A program made the position numbers and the translations under genes. 50,907 bases of DNA, taken from NCBI GenBank assembly GCA_015680685.1, contig MNCI01026334.1, positions 514,548 through 565,454 on the forward strand. The letters are read 5' to 3'. The notes under the pieces are model-generated. The model was given only the letters and a program-made list of their open reading frames with translations, was not told the DNA's origin and ran no database searches. The stretch comes from Gnetum montanum. Lineage: Eukaryota > Streptophyta > Gnetopsida > Gnetales > Gnetaceae. Every line of letters begins with the position of its first letter. The first letter of the stretch is position 1. Shown piece after piece: positions 1 through 10,963 of the stretch.

Positions 1-1370
1 GATTAATAACCACTTTTTATTTTCTTTGATTTTACAACTTTTTGTTTTACAGTTTTTCATTTTTCAATTTCTTGTTTATCTTTTTGGTCTTTTTATCTTT
101 TTATGCTTTTGTAAGTAATCTCATCTACGAATAAAGCACTCATGTGGATCGTTGGTTGAGGTGTGTTCTATGTTATCAAGTCTCAGACAATCAATTATTT
201 GGACAGTGAGCCCATTACACCCACTCATCCATTCTACAAATAAGAGGTTTTGTTCGAGGGTACAGTGATATTCTTGACATTTTCAAAACTTAAAATTAAT
301 TTTGTGTTCATTGTACTCAGAATGAAGAAGGATGGAGCAAGAGAGAATGATTAGGGTGTGACATAAAGGGGACTTGTGGATTCTCTTTGGTGACCGTTGT
401 GGAAGTTATCATGCAATGTGGTTGTACTAAGATCCTTGTAGATTTAACGAAAAATGGCAGTAAGAGTAATCAAAAGGCACTCAAAAATCCAATGCTGTTC
501 TAGGGGGTCCCATTGGAAAGACATGCACCCATGCCTAAAGGTTGATGGCTTCTCTGGATTCAGTATTCAAAAAAAGAAAAAAAACAAATGAAAAGAAAAG
601 TGCCACAAAAAAAAAATTACTCCTGCCTTGAATAAAATGCCAAGTGATTGTACGCCTTGTTGTTATGGTACTCTCATAGTTGCTCATCATGGGATGAAAC
701 AATGCGATGTCACTGATTGCAGGAATGGACTTGGTCCTGATCTTGGAACGACGGGTTAATGACATGTTAATCATGCTTTTCACACAGGATTCACTGTGCC
801 CTAGGTCAGTTAGCTCATGTCCCAATCTCTACGATCCCTTTCTATACTTCATCTCATCTCATTATTCGTGTAATTGTAGCTCATGTCGTGTGTAACATAG
901 AGTTCTTACCTCATTACTGGTGATAATTACATGTGTGTGTTTTGTAGAATCAATGCGGATTACATTTAACCCTCCTAGTGCCCACAGACACTTTAAGTGT
1001 GGTTACACATGGGCATTATAGGTTGGAACCTGCTTTGGAGAGGACCCACTAGTGTAATCTCTTGTAATTCTCACTTATGACACAGCTCACACCCATCATT
1101 TCTTACCCTTAGCATAATTTTTCATAATGTTCTTTCCCTATTATTATCCCTCTAAATTTCAACATTCCTATGTACCATTACATAGCCTTTTTCTTCCATC
1201 TGAGGTTTTATTGATAAAATCCACACCATCATAATTAATTGTTCCTTTCAAATTAATGGAATTACCCTAGCAACCTTTAACATGTGCCACATGTCCTTAT
1301 TTTCATATTTTATTTTCCAAAAAACCCTAAAAAATTCAATTTTTCCCTTGGGCCTAAAACATCAAGAGGC
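1..1370. other. Unassigned region upstream of an accessory ORF
   Basis: No coding region is recognisable. The first 120 bases are pyrimidine-rich and 566-618 is A-rich. The short open frames here share no motif I know. By position this would be the spacer between pol and the env-position ORF of element B, but no pol is visible, so that is inference. Confidence 0.4.
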
Positions 1371-1430
1371 TGTGATATCGCGTACGGGATGTATTGTACG
1401 CGATATCGCATCTCTCCAACCCTATAAATA
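1371..1430 (+). promoter_or_regulatory. Palindrome pair plus TATA box, candidate internal promoter of element B
   Basis: TGTGATATCGCGTAC (1371-1385) and GTACGCGATATCGCA (1396-1410) form a 15-bp inverted repeat with one mismatch and a 10-bp loop. A TATAAATA box follows at 1423-1430. The same GCGATATCGC core precedes the TATA boxes of the LTRs at 4857 and 47931. The flanks here do not match those LTRs: there is no TGATGAG start and no tRNA-Asp primer site. It therefore looks like an internal promoter about 480 bp upstream of the ORF at 1909. Promoter activity is inferred. Confidence 0.55.
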
Positions 1431-1604
1431 GGTGACCCCCCAGAACACTTAGCCTCATTTCTCATCATTCACGTGGGGGAGTTTTTCAAATTTTTCTCTA
1501 TGACTTGCGAGTGTGACACCTTTGCTTTTCAACCTCTATCTTGCTCACTGGTACTCTAATTTTAATTCTGACTGAATTTGCTTGGACTCGGAGTGTTTAG
1601 CTTA

Positions 1605-1619
1605 GTCGTGGGGGAGGGA
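1605..1619 (+). other. Internal polypurine-tract-like motif
   Basis: GTCGTGGGGGAGGGA resembles the tract that immediately precedes the 3' LTR of the same element (GTCATGGGGGTA at 4845-4856). It sits between the promoter-like block and the accessory ORF. It may be a second plus-strand priming site or a chance purine run. Confidence 0.35.
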
Positions 1620-1908
1620 CATCTGTTGAAAAGCACCTAAATTTTTTGGAATTTATCATCGCCCAAAGGACATCATCTAGAGTAATTAGCTATAACACTT
1701 AGAATAATTGTGCCTAAAAAATCATTTAATCCTTAGGGATACCGGGAGATTAAAATTGAAAAAACCACCTAAGTGAAATGTAGTCATTATTACAATATTT
1801 TAGGAAAGATCACATGAACATAAATAAATAAATTAATTAAGGAAAGAAGTAAGTTATAACTTAACTTCAAAAACAACCTTACTAATGCTTGGCCCCGTGT
1901 GATTGTAG

Positions 1909-4693
1909 ATGGCCTCGAAATGTTGACAAAAGGAAGGTCCTATTCAAGGTGGAAGCAAACGATCTCGGAGAGGTGAAAGACGAGACCCTGCCAGACAACA
2001 TATAGAACATGAGGAGTAATCATTTAGTATTCATCAAGAGGACCCTCCTACTGTATAGTTTGGGCAGGCAGAAGGAGGAGCTGCAGCAACACCTAAACAG
2101 GGACAACATCTCACGTTGCCCCAAGATTGTGTTTAGGCCATCCATGAAAAGTCCATATTTGCTGCTCTAATTGTGGAATTGAACTTTGAATCTTTTGTAG
2201 AGTTCGCTCTTAAGGTCGTTAGGGATCACCTCAAAGGATCTCCCTTATGGCCTACCCTCTCTGAAAGTGGTGCTTGGTACCTAGGGGAGACGTACTAGCT
2301 TTGGCACAATAGAGAGCAAGGCACCACTGTCAACATTTGTGGTGTGACAATTGATTTCTCTACATAGGCCATTTCGGAAGTGTTAAACCTTCCAATTATA
2401 GAGCCAAAAGTTGCTCAGTTATCCACTCGTTCAGACCCCAATGTGCGATGGGATTGGTTAGAAAGGGCTTATGGCAGAAATAAAACATTTGGTGAGTTGA
2501 CAATAGAAGAGAGGATCTACTTTAAAATTGGAACATATCACCTCTTCCCCACGAAGGGCTTAAAAAGGATATCAACATATGCAGTGAGAGGATGTGCAGT
2601 GTTGATGGGAAAGGTTAACGCTAACTTGCCCCATCTATATTTAACAAAGATCCTAAGGAGGTTCGAAGAACGGAAGACAGGGAAGATGTCGTTGCCTTTC
2701 CCTTGTCGTATTAGAAAGCTTTGTCAACGTGCTAGCATCTTGGGGTACACCAATGATGTCCTCTGAAAAGCTCAAACTGCTTCATATGTCGAATTGTTAA
2801 AGTTGCCAGCCCCAAGGAAAATCACTGGCGAGACACTGGGACCAGAAGAAGAAGAACAAATGGCTGGACCAACTACAGCTCAACTTGCAGGACCCAGCCA
2901 ACCTCCAAGCATAGGACCCAGCCAACAACAGGAAGCAGGGCCTAGCACAGGCTAGGATCAATCGCCGTCGCAAGACTGCAGACCGTCAATGAGACAACTC
3001 AGGGCCATCGTTGAGACAGTCAGTTGGGGAAGTCATGATGACACAAACCTCTTCCGTATCATCAATGATGTCATTTAGCCCATAATTTCTATGGATCACA
3101 CAAGGGGTGAAGTATTTATTCACACAGGAGGAGGGGAAAGTATATGGTCACAATAGATCTCAGGAAACACAACATCTTTCCAAGTGCAGTTAGAAACTGG
3201 TGAAGGGGCCACTGTGGTGGTCATGCAACACTAGAATGTCGTGGGAGTTGTAGAAGTGGTTGCGGACCACATCAAGGAATCATTCAATGTACTTGTTGTA
3301 CCACCGGTAGATCTCACAGGAGCACAGGATGCTCAAACTTTGGCTGGAACCTCAATGACTCATGTGGAACATGAGGATGCGCTTGATTGATTGCTCCAAA
3401 TAGGGAAAATAATGACGTCCCTGTTTAACATCCCTCAAGATGTTACGAAAATTTAGTTAGACCTCATTTTTACAAAGGGGAAGCTGGTCTTAACAGAAGT
3501 GAGGGCCGAGCATGCGGAAGCAGAAGTGCAAAATTTTGGAAGAACAGCTCATGGCTCTACAACCAACATAGTGGGACCCTTTGCAATTTGTTCCTGTAGA
3601 CCAGCTAGATAATTTCAGAACTGAGCAACTAACCAAGCTAATAGTGGAGAATAAAAAGGTGGATGATGAAAAAGAGAAGGTTGTTTGGGATGTCTTTGTA
3701 GCACAGGCACAAACTCATGCATATCTTAAAGCACTCAACGCCTTGCAAGAGGAAAATAAATAGCTTGTTGCCGACAACCTTTGGTTGACCATTGTGGAGA
3801 AGTAGAAGAATGTTCTCGAGGAATACTTTCATCAGTTGTGAGAACAATTCATCTGGGTGAACCAAGACATAAGTCTTTTAGCTAGGGAGAACCGAACCCT
3901 CTCAATGGAGGAGGTACACGCAATTCATCAAAAGATAGCTATTGAAATAAGCACGTAGCAAAATGAGGCTAAACGACATGAAAAGCTGAAGGAGCACTTC
4001 CGAGATTAGGTGGGGATGTACAAACAGATCCTGGAGAAGGAGATCCATATGGCCAAGGCCTAGATCAATGCTATCAGTGCTCAACACACTGATTGTCAGG
4101 CCATATTGGACACATATGCCTTTGCCCACCAAGCAGAAGTTAAGAGCCGGGACCTACAGATTCAGGATCTGACAAAATACATGGAGTTGGAAAACATGGG
4201 ATATGCCAACCTTGCCATGTTAACAGTAGGGCACCTGAGGACAGAGCTTGAGTAGTAGGTAGCAACCACCCACATCAAATATGAAGTAGAATTTGTAGAG
4301 CATAAAAAGCTATTGGAAAAACTGGAAGTTGCAAATTCTGAGCTTGAGGTGGTAAAGGCAAGCTACCAAGGCCAAAAGGGTGTCGCAGCAAATTTGGCTC
4401 GATAGCTAGCAGATTTTAAAGAGTACAAGGATAAAGCTAGAGCCTATGAGGAGGAACAACAGGTATTTGTAGCCTGGTATGTCAAGGCCAATCAAATGTT
4501 TCTGCAACTACCCTACCCGTGGGAAGTGCCGACTCCGTCAAACATTGGAACATTAGCATGGATGGCACAAGACCCTCGAACCGAAGAGGAGAAGCTCTAG
4601 GCCATACTTCAACTCTGTCAAGTTTCAAAGCCTAGAGCACAAGACAAAGGGAAAGCACCAATGGAGGAGCCACTGCCACCAGGAACTACATGA
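1909..4693 (+). pseudogene. Env-position ORF of an Athila-like element: plant-transposon-protein domain plus coiled coil (decayed)
   Basis: The frame starts MASK at 1909, stays in phase through the open stretch 2380-2766 and on to about 3500, then continues after a +1 shift near 3530-3580 to a TGA at 4691. About 928 codons, with many in-frame TAG/TGA/TAA. The first third has the pattern I associate with the putative plant transposon protein family found in Athila-type elements: LNLPIIEP, then an alpha-helical region, then LPFPCRIRKLCQRA near residue 265. The second half (3581-4690) is Glu/Lys/Gln/Leu-rich with heptad-like spacing, as in a long coiled coil. No membrane span or signal peptide was seen, so it is not an obvious envelope protein. 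It lies directly upstream of a polypurine tract and 3' LTR. Family assignment is from motif memory. Confidence 0.6.
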
Positions 4694-4844
4694 GTTCCAT
4701 AATTTTGTAGTTGTAGCACATTTTTTGTGTTGTGTCTTTGTTTTGTTTTCATTCCATATTGTGGCATAATTCCATTTCACCATCCAATAATCCCATACCT
4801 ATCCACTATGTAATCACTATAACTCGAGGATGAGTTTTCATTCA

Positions 4845-4856
4845 GTCATGGGGGTA
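4845..4856 (+). other. Polypurine tract of element B
   Basis: GTCATGGGGGTA directly abuts the TGATGAG start of the LTR at 4857, as expected for the plus-strand primer of an LTR retrotransposon. It fixes the orientation of element B as plus and identifies the following LTR as its 3' copy. Confidence 0.7.
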
Positions 4857-4882
4857 TGATGAGTCATCATTTGGGTGATCAT

Positions 4883-4976
4883 GATATCGCGTATGTGATA
4901 TCGCGGTCGCGATATCGTAGCCCAACCTGCGATATCACATACGCGATATTGTAGCCTGTCTCCTCATCTATAAATA
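4883..4976 (+). promoter_or_regulatory. LTR promoter with GATATCGC palindromes
   Basis: The block at 4884-4905 and the block at 4928-4949 are reverse complements with one mismatch in 22 bases. Both are built of GATATCGC and CGCGATAT units, and another palindrome (TCGCGATATCG) lies between them. The TATAAATA box is at 4969-4976, 20 bp downstream. Confidence 0.65.
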
Positions 4977-5394
4977 AGAGGTAGATAGAAGGATTAGATC
5001 ATTAGTAAGTTAGTTTTCAGTTTAAGTGTTTTCATTTCTTTCTCTCCTTTTTTCCTCTTCGTGTATGCCCGCAATGTGGTCATTGTAATTGTACAGAACC
5101 TTTATTCAAGTGTGACGTACTTGGACATGCACATGACCGACAATAAAGATCGAGATTACTTCATCATTGTAGATTAATTATTTAATTAATTGCTATTTAA
5201 TGCTTTCCTAGTTAATCTCTCTCACCCTCATCTCACGTTAAAACAGGGAATGAGTACGACTTGATTACAAGCACTTAAGTGTGACTACTTGGTAACCCAA
5301 TAGCGTACCTAGGATCTACGCTTGGTAACCCTAGTGGTAGTTGTGCACGAAGTCCAAGGTATGTATGGATAATCAAGGAATGGATGCTCATTAT

Positions 5395-5490
5395 ACTTAG
5401 GCTAGTTTAGATTCTCTTAACCTTTCTCTCTTAGCTTAGANTACACTTAGGCTAGTTTAGATTCTCTTAACCTTTCTCTCTTAGCTTAGA
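5395..5490 (+). other. 46-bp duplication around an N: unmerged contig overlap
   Basis: 5395-5440 and 5445-5490 are the same 46 bases, separated by an N at 5441 and three bases. This looks like two contig ends whose overlap was not collapsed, not biological repetition. Confidence 0.75.
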
Positions 5491-5730
5491 TAATATTACT
5501 TTCCATGGCCTTCAGGAGTAGCATTAGATTAGAAATCCATCATACACCTCACTCTGGACTAAACCATACATGACAAAGCTAATACTAGTCTAGGTGGAAA
5601 GACAGTGAACTGCGACCTAAGGCTAACTGTCTAGATGCCACAACTAGTTCGTCTGTGGAGTTCGACCAGATCACACGTGTAACGCTCGTATTCGTATGGT
5701 TGAGTGTAGGGGGTACCTCGCCACTCATTA

Positions 5731-6369
5731 GAGTGGAACTACAAAAATAAATCTTGTCTCTCATGCAATCTCACCCAATCCTATCAAAGTTCTAGAGAAG
5801 GTGAATAAATCTATGGAGATACCTTGCCTTATCAACAACATAATGGATTTCGTGTGAGTAATCCACCACCTTTAGGGAAAGACAAATATATAAATAAGAC
5901 CCTTCCTCTTAAAAAATTTGAAGGTGTGCTTAATTTTAACAACACATCCATGGAACATGCTCCTAGAAAGGCTATATTCAATGACTCACAAAGACCTAGA
6001 CCTATGATTGAAACTTATATCAAAGAAAAACTTGATAGAAAACGAATAAGCAAGTTAAGATTAGGTCTTGATTTTCATAATCTTAAGCATTGAAAAATTG
6101 TTAAACAATGTCTTAATAGGAAGTACGTTGGTGAAGTCCTTAAGATAGGAGACCTAGTCCTAGAAAAAGGTAGAACATTTGACTCAGCAAATCTTCAAGG
6201 TAAGTTCTCTCCTATGTAGTCAAGCCCATTCCGAGTTAAGGATGTCATTGACCCCAATGTATACAAGGTTGTTGACGTGCAAGGATATAAGTTACCTAGA
6301 AATTTTAATGCATTCCACCCAAAGCATTTTTACTCAGGTGCCCCACGTGGACACCTAGTAGATTCTTAG
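5731..6369 (+). pseudogene. Ty3/gypsy integrase C-terminal fragment (element D)
   Basis: One frame from 5824 to a TAG at 6367 reads through one or two decayed stops. Its second half has the hallmarks of the C-terminal end of gypsy integrase: IGDLVLEKGR, then GKFSPM-stop-SSPFRVKDV where the stop replaces the usual Trp, then VYKVVDVQGYKLPRNFNAFHPKHFYSG. The catalytic core and zinc finger are absent; the fragment begins where LTR B ends. The absence of a chromodomain and the GDLVL/GKF.P.W.GPF pattern fit Tat- or Athila-type pol, but the lineage is not certain. Confidence 0.75.
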
Positions 6370-7528
6370 TTGCATGTTTTCTTCCTCTTCATCATGCATT
6401 TCATTTGTGTACAGTTGGATTTGCATATCTTCTTTGCATTTCCATCATTTCTTTTTTAGCATATTGTTTTCATTTTTGCGTTTCACATGATTTTAATAAT
6501 CATTATGGTCTTTTGAGTTACTAGGTATTGGGTCATCAGAGCACCATTGGAAAATAATGTTAGTATAATGCTTTATATAATATTTCTTATTACTATTACG
6601 TAAAAATCTTTTTTATACTATATATTTCAATAATGCTATGATACTTCCCAATCTTTTTCAAGGTTTTATTTTATTAGTTATGTTGGATTATGAAGCATGA
6701 GATTTGTGCTAACTTATCATGTAATCATATGATCATGTGAGTGTAGGATAGGTGATGTTGAAGAATGATTAGCCATATTCACTAGGTAACCTTGGAAAAC
6801 TCTATTTTCCTTCTCATAAGCCTCAACTCGCAGGTGTGATGATCCATGCCTACCCTGTGAATAAGGGGGTGAAGTGTGTTCATCTTTACTTAAGAACCCC
6901 TAGCCACCTAAGAGACCTACTATGGTGCCATCAAATTGTAATAAAAGAAACATACATAAGGGTTGAACTACACCATGGGCAAAGTTCCGAAGGACCATGT
7001 TCATTTGCAGTGTAATAAGTTCTTAAGTTTGATGGGGTCCAACAGCTATCCTCACCCTAACCTCCATTTCCCCTTTTGAACCTATTTTCCCCCCAAAAAA
7101 GGCAAATAATTCCTTTTCATCCATTTTTTAAAGTTTTAAGGAAAAATCCAAAAGTTGTGGCTAGCCATAATTTAACGTGAGCTTGTCCTCCTCATTAAGT
7201 TTAGTATGGGTCTTGTGCTCAAAGTAGTCCACATGCTGTTGACTTTTACCTAGTGAGAAGATTGAGAATGTGATCTTAGTTATATTTTTGTTATATATAT
7301 ATATAGTTAAAATAATGAATTATATATTTAGTTTTTAATTAAATAAGATGATGTGGTTTGGGTGACCTACATCTAGTTCTCTTTTGATTATATGGTTATT
7401 ATAATCATGTTTAGATCACTATAATTTGCTTTTGAGTTTCCATTTGTTTATGTTTTATGATGTTTTCAATTTTGTTGCATCATCTTAAAATTTCATAATT
7501 TTTGCTATCCTTGCACTTGCATGCAATT
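6370..7528 (+). other. 3' untranslated region of element D
   Basis: AT-rich sequence between the integrase stop and the polypurine tract. It has a short (TA)n run near 7291-7302 and no open frame with recognisable motifs. Extra 3' sequence of this length is common in large gypsy elements. Confidence 0.5.
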
Positions 7529-7546
7529 AAAAGTTTGGGGGCTAAG
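7529..7546 (+). other. Polypurine tract of element D
   Basis: AAAAGTTTGGGGGCTAAG directly precedes the TGTTGATG start of the LTR. This AGTTTGGGGGC-type tract is typical of plant gypsy elements. Confidence 0.8.
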
Positions 7547-8142
7547 TGTTGATGTCAACCTTGCCCATGCTAGGCATGGGGCCATGATCAACAACTTTCT
7601 CTTTATCTTTCAACAATTGTGTTTTCCAGAATCCTAATGCATATGAGAGGGTGAGACTAGTCAAAGTAACTTAGCATGGAGAGTTAAAAAGTAAAATTTA
7701 AATGAAAAAGAAAAGGCCTTCATTCTCCAAATGACTAAATTAAGCTAACACAATTGGTGAAGCAAGAATTTCAATTTGTAGTATATCTTCAACCTTATTT
7801 TCTAAATGTCTCTTATTCAATTTTTTTATTTTATAAACTATATTTAAATTTTGAAAACAAAAGCTCATGCAGTAAAAAAAAATTATTCTTTCTTTTTAAA
7901 TTTATAAAGGACACGAACCCATATTTGATAAGGTTGAATAGGTACATAACCAATTTTAGTTTTTTTTAGAAGATAAAGGAAATGGTAAGATAAAATTGCC
8001 CAAGAATAAGATGTTCCAAATTATTAATAGTCTCTTTTAAAAAAATAGAAACAACTTTGATCAGAAAAAATAATAATAATCTGATAGAGTATTTATAATT
8101 ATTATGATTTTAAGGTTTTACATTGTACAAAGTACTAATTGT

Positions 8143-8198
8143 CTATTGGTTTTTTATTTATTTATCAAATCTATTGGTTTTTTATTTATTTATCAAAT
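8143..8198 (+). repeat. 28-bp perfect tandem duplication
   Basis: 8143-8170 is repeated exactly at 8171-8198, inside the U3 of LTR D. Identity suggests a recent slippage event or an assembly effect. Confidence 0.85.
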
Positions 8199-8794
8199 CT
8201 AACTTTAGGATGAAGAATTGAATAAAAGCCAAAGAAAAGCAGGAAAGACAAGAAAGCATCGTAGCAAATAAACTCATAAAGTGAGGAGCTTTAGTTTTCA
8301 TAGGAAAAATTCTAAGATTTGGGTGGTAGGAAGATATGACGTTTGTTGTAGTTTTTGATGGTCATGGACCATATGGACATGGATGACAGCCTAGAACATG
8401 GTGAACATGGGCATTCATGGGGGTGGTGCTGGTAGGCGATTACATCGGTGACTCTGAGTCGTTATGGCAAAATGTGGTAGGTGTTATGGTGGCACTGAAA
8501 CTGACACAGGATGGTGGGAGTTTTCTTTCTTGAGTGGTGCAACGTTACGTGGGTGGCAGTAATCACTGGCCAATGGTGGTGGAGAAAGTGCTTGCCGTTA
8601 CATGCATATCACCGGTGGTGGTAGTTACTGTGGTGCCCTGCAAATGTGAGTAATGGTGGTAGAATGTGAAACGTAACTTACACAAAGGTGGCTATGATAA
8701 TTGCTGGGTGGTCGCCATTCATGGAAATGGTACTCATTAGTGGTGCTAGCGTTGCAGTAGCACATGGGAACCATTATTGGTTGGTCGCAGTGGC

Positions 8795-8802
8795 TATAAA
8801 AA
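8795..8802 (+). promoter_or_regulatory. TATA box of LTR D
   Basis: TATAAAAA in the context GTGGCTATAAAAAGGGGG, about 1.25 kb from the LTR start. No clear palindrome cluster precedes it, unlike the Athila-like LTRs. Confidence 0.55.
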
Positions 8803-9880
8803 GGGGGCCTTCTCTTTTCCTTAGGAGGAAGGTAGAAGCACCTCAAAGGAGGCGCGGTCTCTTTCTGTTTTTCTTGAGCCAAAAAAATCAGAAAAGGTAG
8901 TTTCTCTTTCTTAGAAGGAGGATTTAGGGCCTCCACAGCAACTGGGGCAGAGACTCTTCTCTTTTCTATTCTGTGCAACAAGCAGATGACTTTCTGGGAT
9001 AAACGATGTCTTTTCGGTGAAGGCAGCCTTTTTTTTTTCTTTGTAGAAAATAGTAGCTTTGATTGATTGCAAAAAGTTGCACGCAGCCAGCAAAGATGGC
9101 AGTGGGAGGATCCGGTGGACCTCTCTCTCTCATTGTTAGATGGTGGTAGCAGCTCATGCACGGATAGCGCGACAAGGGCATGTGACAGTGGCAGTAGCAG
9201 CGTGGTGGTAAGGGCATGTGACTCACTGCAGCAATCTCTAATCAAGTAGTCCCTTCTTTTCAGCAGCTTTCCTTTTTTATTATTTTTATTTTTTTTCTTT
9301 TCGTCCACCAATAGCAGACAACACCAACAGGCAAAGAGTGTCTACGGTGAGGTTCTGTTTTCCTTCCCAACAGTGTAGCAAGTGTGTGGACGGCATGCAG
9401 ATTTGCTCCCTCTCTCTCTTCACCACACAACATGATAGAAGCATACAACATGATAGAAGCATGTGGTAGTGCAGAGCAGAGATAGCAGTGGCATCCCTCT
9501 CTCTCCCTCTTTCGACGACAATCTCGATTTTTTTTTCCCACCTGTGTGCACCATCGGCAGTGATAAATCGGCAACAATGACAAGGACCTGAAAAATTTAT
9601 TTTTTTAATTACCTATTGTATTCTCAACTTTGAGATAGTCATTCAATTTAAATTTTGATTTTTTTGACTTGGTTTACTATTTTCAAATGACCACGTACTA
9701 GCTGAGACTATTCCCAATTTCCGTACCCATATAGGTAATAGTCCCCTAAAACAAGGTGTTGGTGTGTCCAAATTTTATGCATCAACATAAATGCATTTGA
9801 ATAGATTTCACTATCTTAAGCCCTGGATTAGCAATTTATTTTGGCCGAGATGCCAATTACTAGTCATCCATTGGTGATGT

Positions 9881-10160
9881 TAAATAATATTTTTTGTTTG
9901 GCTGATAGAACAACTATCATCCATCGTCACACTAAATAATATTTCCTCCATAAAGCACAAGGATTACTAGGCTAAATAATATTCCAAGGATCCGTAGGCT
10001 AAATAATATTGCATCTATAGTGCTAGAGATTAGTTATGGGTACCTTAAATAATATTCCATTCATAAAGCTAAAGGAAGAGGTTTCCAATAACACTAAATA
10101 AGATTTTATCCATGACATTTTAATGAGAGTGTATCTATATAATAGTACATAATATTTCAT
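9881..10160 (+). repeat. Dispersed CTAAATAATATT motif, about seven copies
   Basis: The 10-12-base motif recurs at 9881, 9932, 9972, 9999, 10045, 10094 and (degenerate) 10147, at uneven spacing of 27-53 bp. It lies where the U3 of the decayed LTR E would be. It may be a worn tandem repeat or a repeated binding site. Confidence 0.6.
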
Positions 10161-10259
10161 CTATAACACTAGCATATTTGCTCCAAGCAATCTGGAATCT
10201 ATGGCTTTTATGTTTATGTTTTCTTATTGTAATGCACAAGGAATAAAATTTAGAAGGGC

Positions 10260-10864
10260 ATGAGATTATGAATGCATTGGCGTGAACGACAATAAAGTCG
10301 AGATTTCTAATATTCATTGCAACACTTGGATTAGTTTATGTACTCCTATTTGCATTTTACTTTTAATGTACTTTACATTTATGATTTTAATTAATTAATG
10401 AACTTAACCATAAAAACGTAAGTACGACTACTTCAAGCATAATGTATTATGCTTGGTAATCCCAGTAGTGGCCATTTGATACCCTTAGTAATAGCCACTT
10501 TGTAACCCAATAGTGTTGATACTAGTTTAGGATGTATACGGTTACATTAGGATAGTTAGTTAATAGGTTATTTAAGTAGTTAAATAGTTAATTATTAAAT
10601 CTTCATTTACTCATTTAGCCATTAGGATAGAAAGTATATAAAAATACAAATAAAAATAAACATCATAAGCCTTAATTCACATTTGACCATACATATTAAT
10701 AATACATGTGTGAATTAGGAAAACAATGATCATACAACCCCTTGCTTCATAGTTTAAGACTATGAGTAAACTTAGAAACTAAGTCCATGGAATTCTATCG
10801 AATCGCTAGTGCATACTTGTGATTTGTATGGTTGGGCATAGAGAATACCTATTGTTCACTAGTA
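10260..10864 (+). mobile_element. Decayed Athila-like LTR tail (E)
   Basis: It shares the order of landmarks of LTRs B and C: GACAATAAAGTCGAGAT (10269), GTAAGTACGACTACTTC, TTGGTAATCCCAGTAGTGG, and an end with GTATGGTTGGGCATAGAG followed by CACTAGTA. Its start is not definable; it probably reaches back towards 9800-10000. It could be a solo LTR or a fragment. Confidence 0.5.
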
Positions 10865-10958
10865 ACAAAGACAAATGATTGGCAACCACGTTCTCAGTTT
10901 CTTTCATATCCATCATGCTTAGATCAAATTCCTACATAATTACTAGTCACTGTATGAC
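10865..10958 (-). pseudogene. RNase H end of element F, left of the H insertion
   Basis: The minus strand reads EFDLSMMDMKETENVVANHL, the conserved end of gypsy RNase H (EFDL.I.DK.G.ENVVADHLSR). The preceding part of the same domain lies at 28239-28570, on the other side of element H. The two pieces were contiguous before H inserted. The rest of F (integrase, 3' LTR) is not seen further left. Confidence 0.7.
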
Positions 10959-10963
10959 ACAAG
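10959..10963. repeat. Target-site duplication of element H, left copy (ACAAG)
   Basis: ACAAG directly precedes the LTR start TGTAA at 10964. The right copy is at 28234-28238, immediately after the LTR end TTTCA. A matched 5-bp duplication shows that the two LTRs bound one inserted unit. Confidence 0.85.

Larger units (their letters stand above)
4857..5730 (+). mobile_element. 3' LTR of Athila-like element B
   Basis: Starts TGATGAG and ends CTCATTA, a one-base decay of the matching CTCATCA end of the related LTR at 47931. The two LTRs share the TATA context (CTATAAATAAGAGG), a GACAATAAAGATCGAG-like block and an end containing TATGGTTGAGTGTAGGGG. Four or five GATATCGC boxes lie at 4883-4949 and TATAAATA is at 4969-4976. 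A 46-bp duplication around an N at 5441 inflates its length; the true length is about 824 bp. Confidence 0.8.
7547..9787 (+). mobile_element. 3' LTR of element D (2.24 kb)
   Basis: Begins TGTTGATG right after the polypurine tract and ends CATCAACA at 9780-9787, a perfect 8-bp terminal inverted repeat, which defines the ends. A TATAAAAA box at 8795 divides an AT-rich U3 from a GC-richer R/U5. GTGG-rich cryptic repeats lie at about 8400-8680, before the TATA box. No second copy of this LTR is in the window. Confidence 0.7.

Noticed and set aside
1371-1910. Treating this block as a full LTR
   Set aside because: The TATA and palindrome match the LTRs, but there is no TGATGAG start, no conserved LTR end, and no primer site before the ORF at 1909.
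8625-9311. 228-codon open frame on the minus strand, the longest in the window
   Set aside because: It lies antisense to the R/U5 of LTR D, is rich in Lys/Ser/His/Leu from cryptic repeats, has no recognisable motif, and other frames are also open in the same stretch. Chance openness is the simplest reading.
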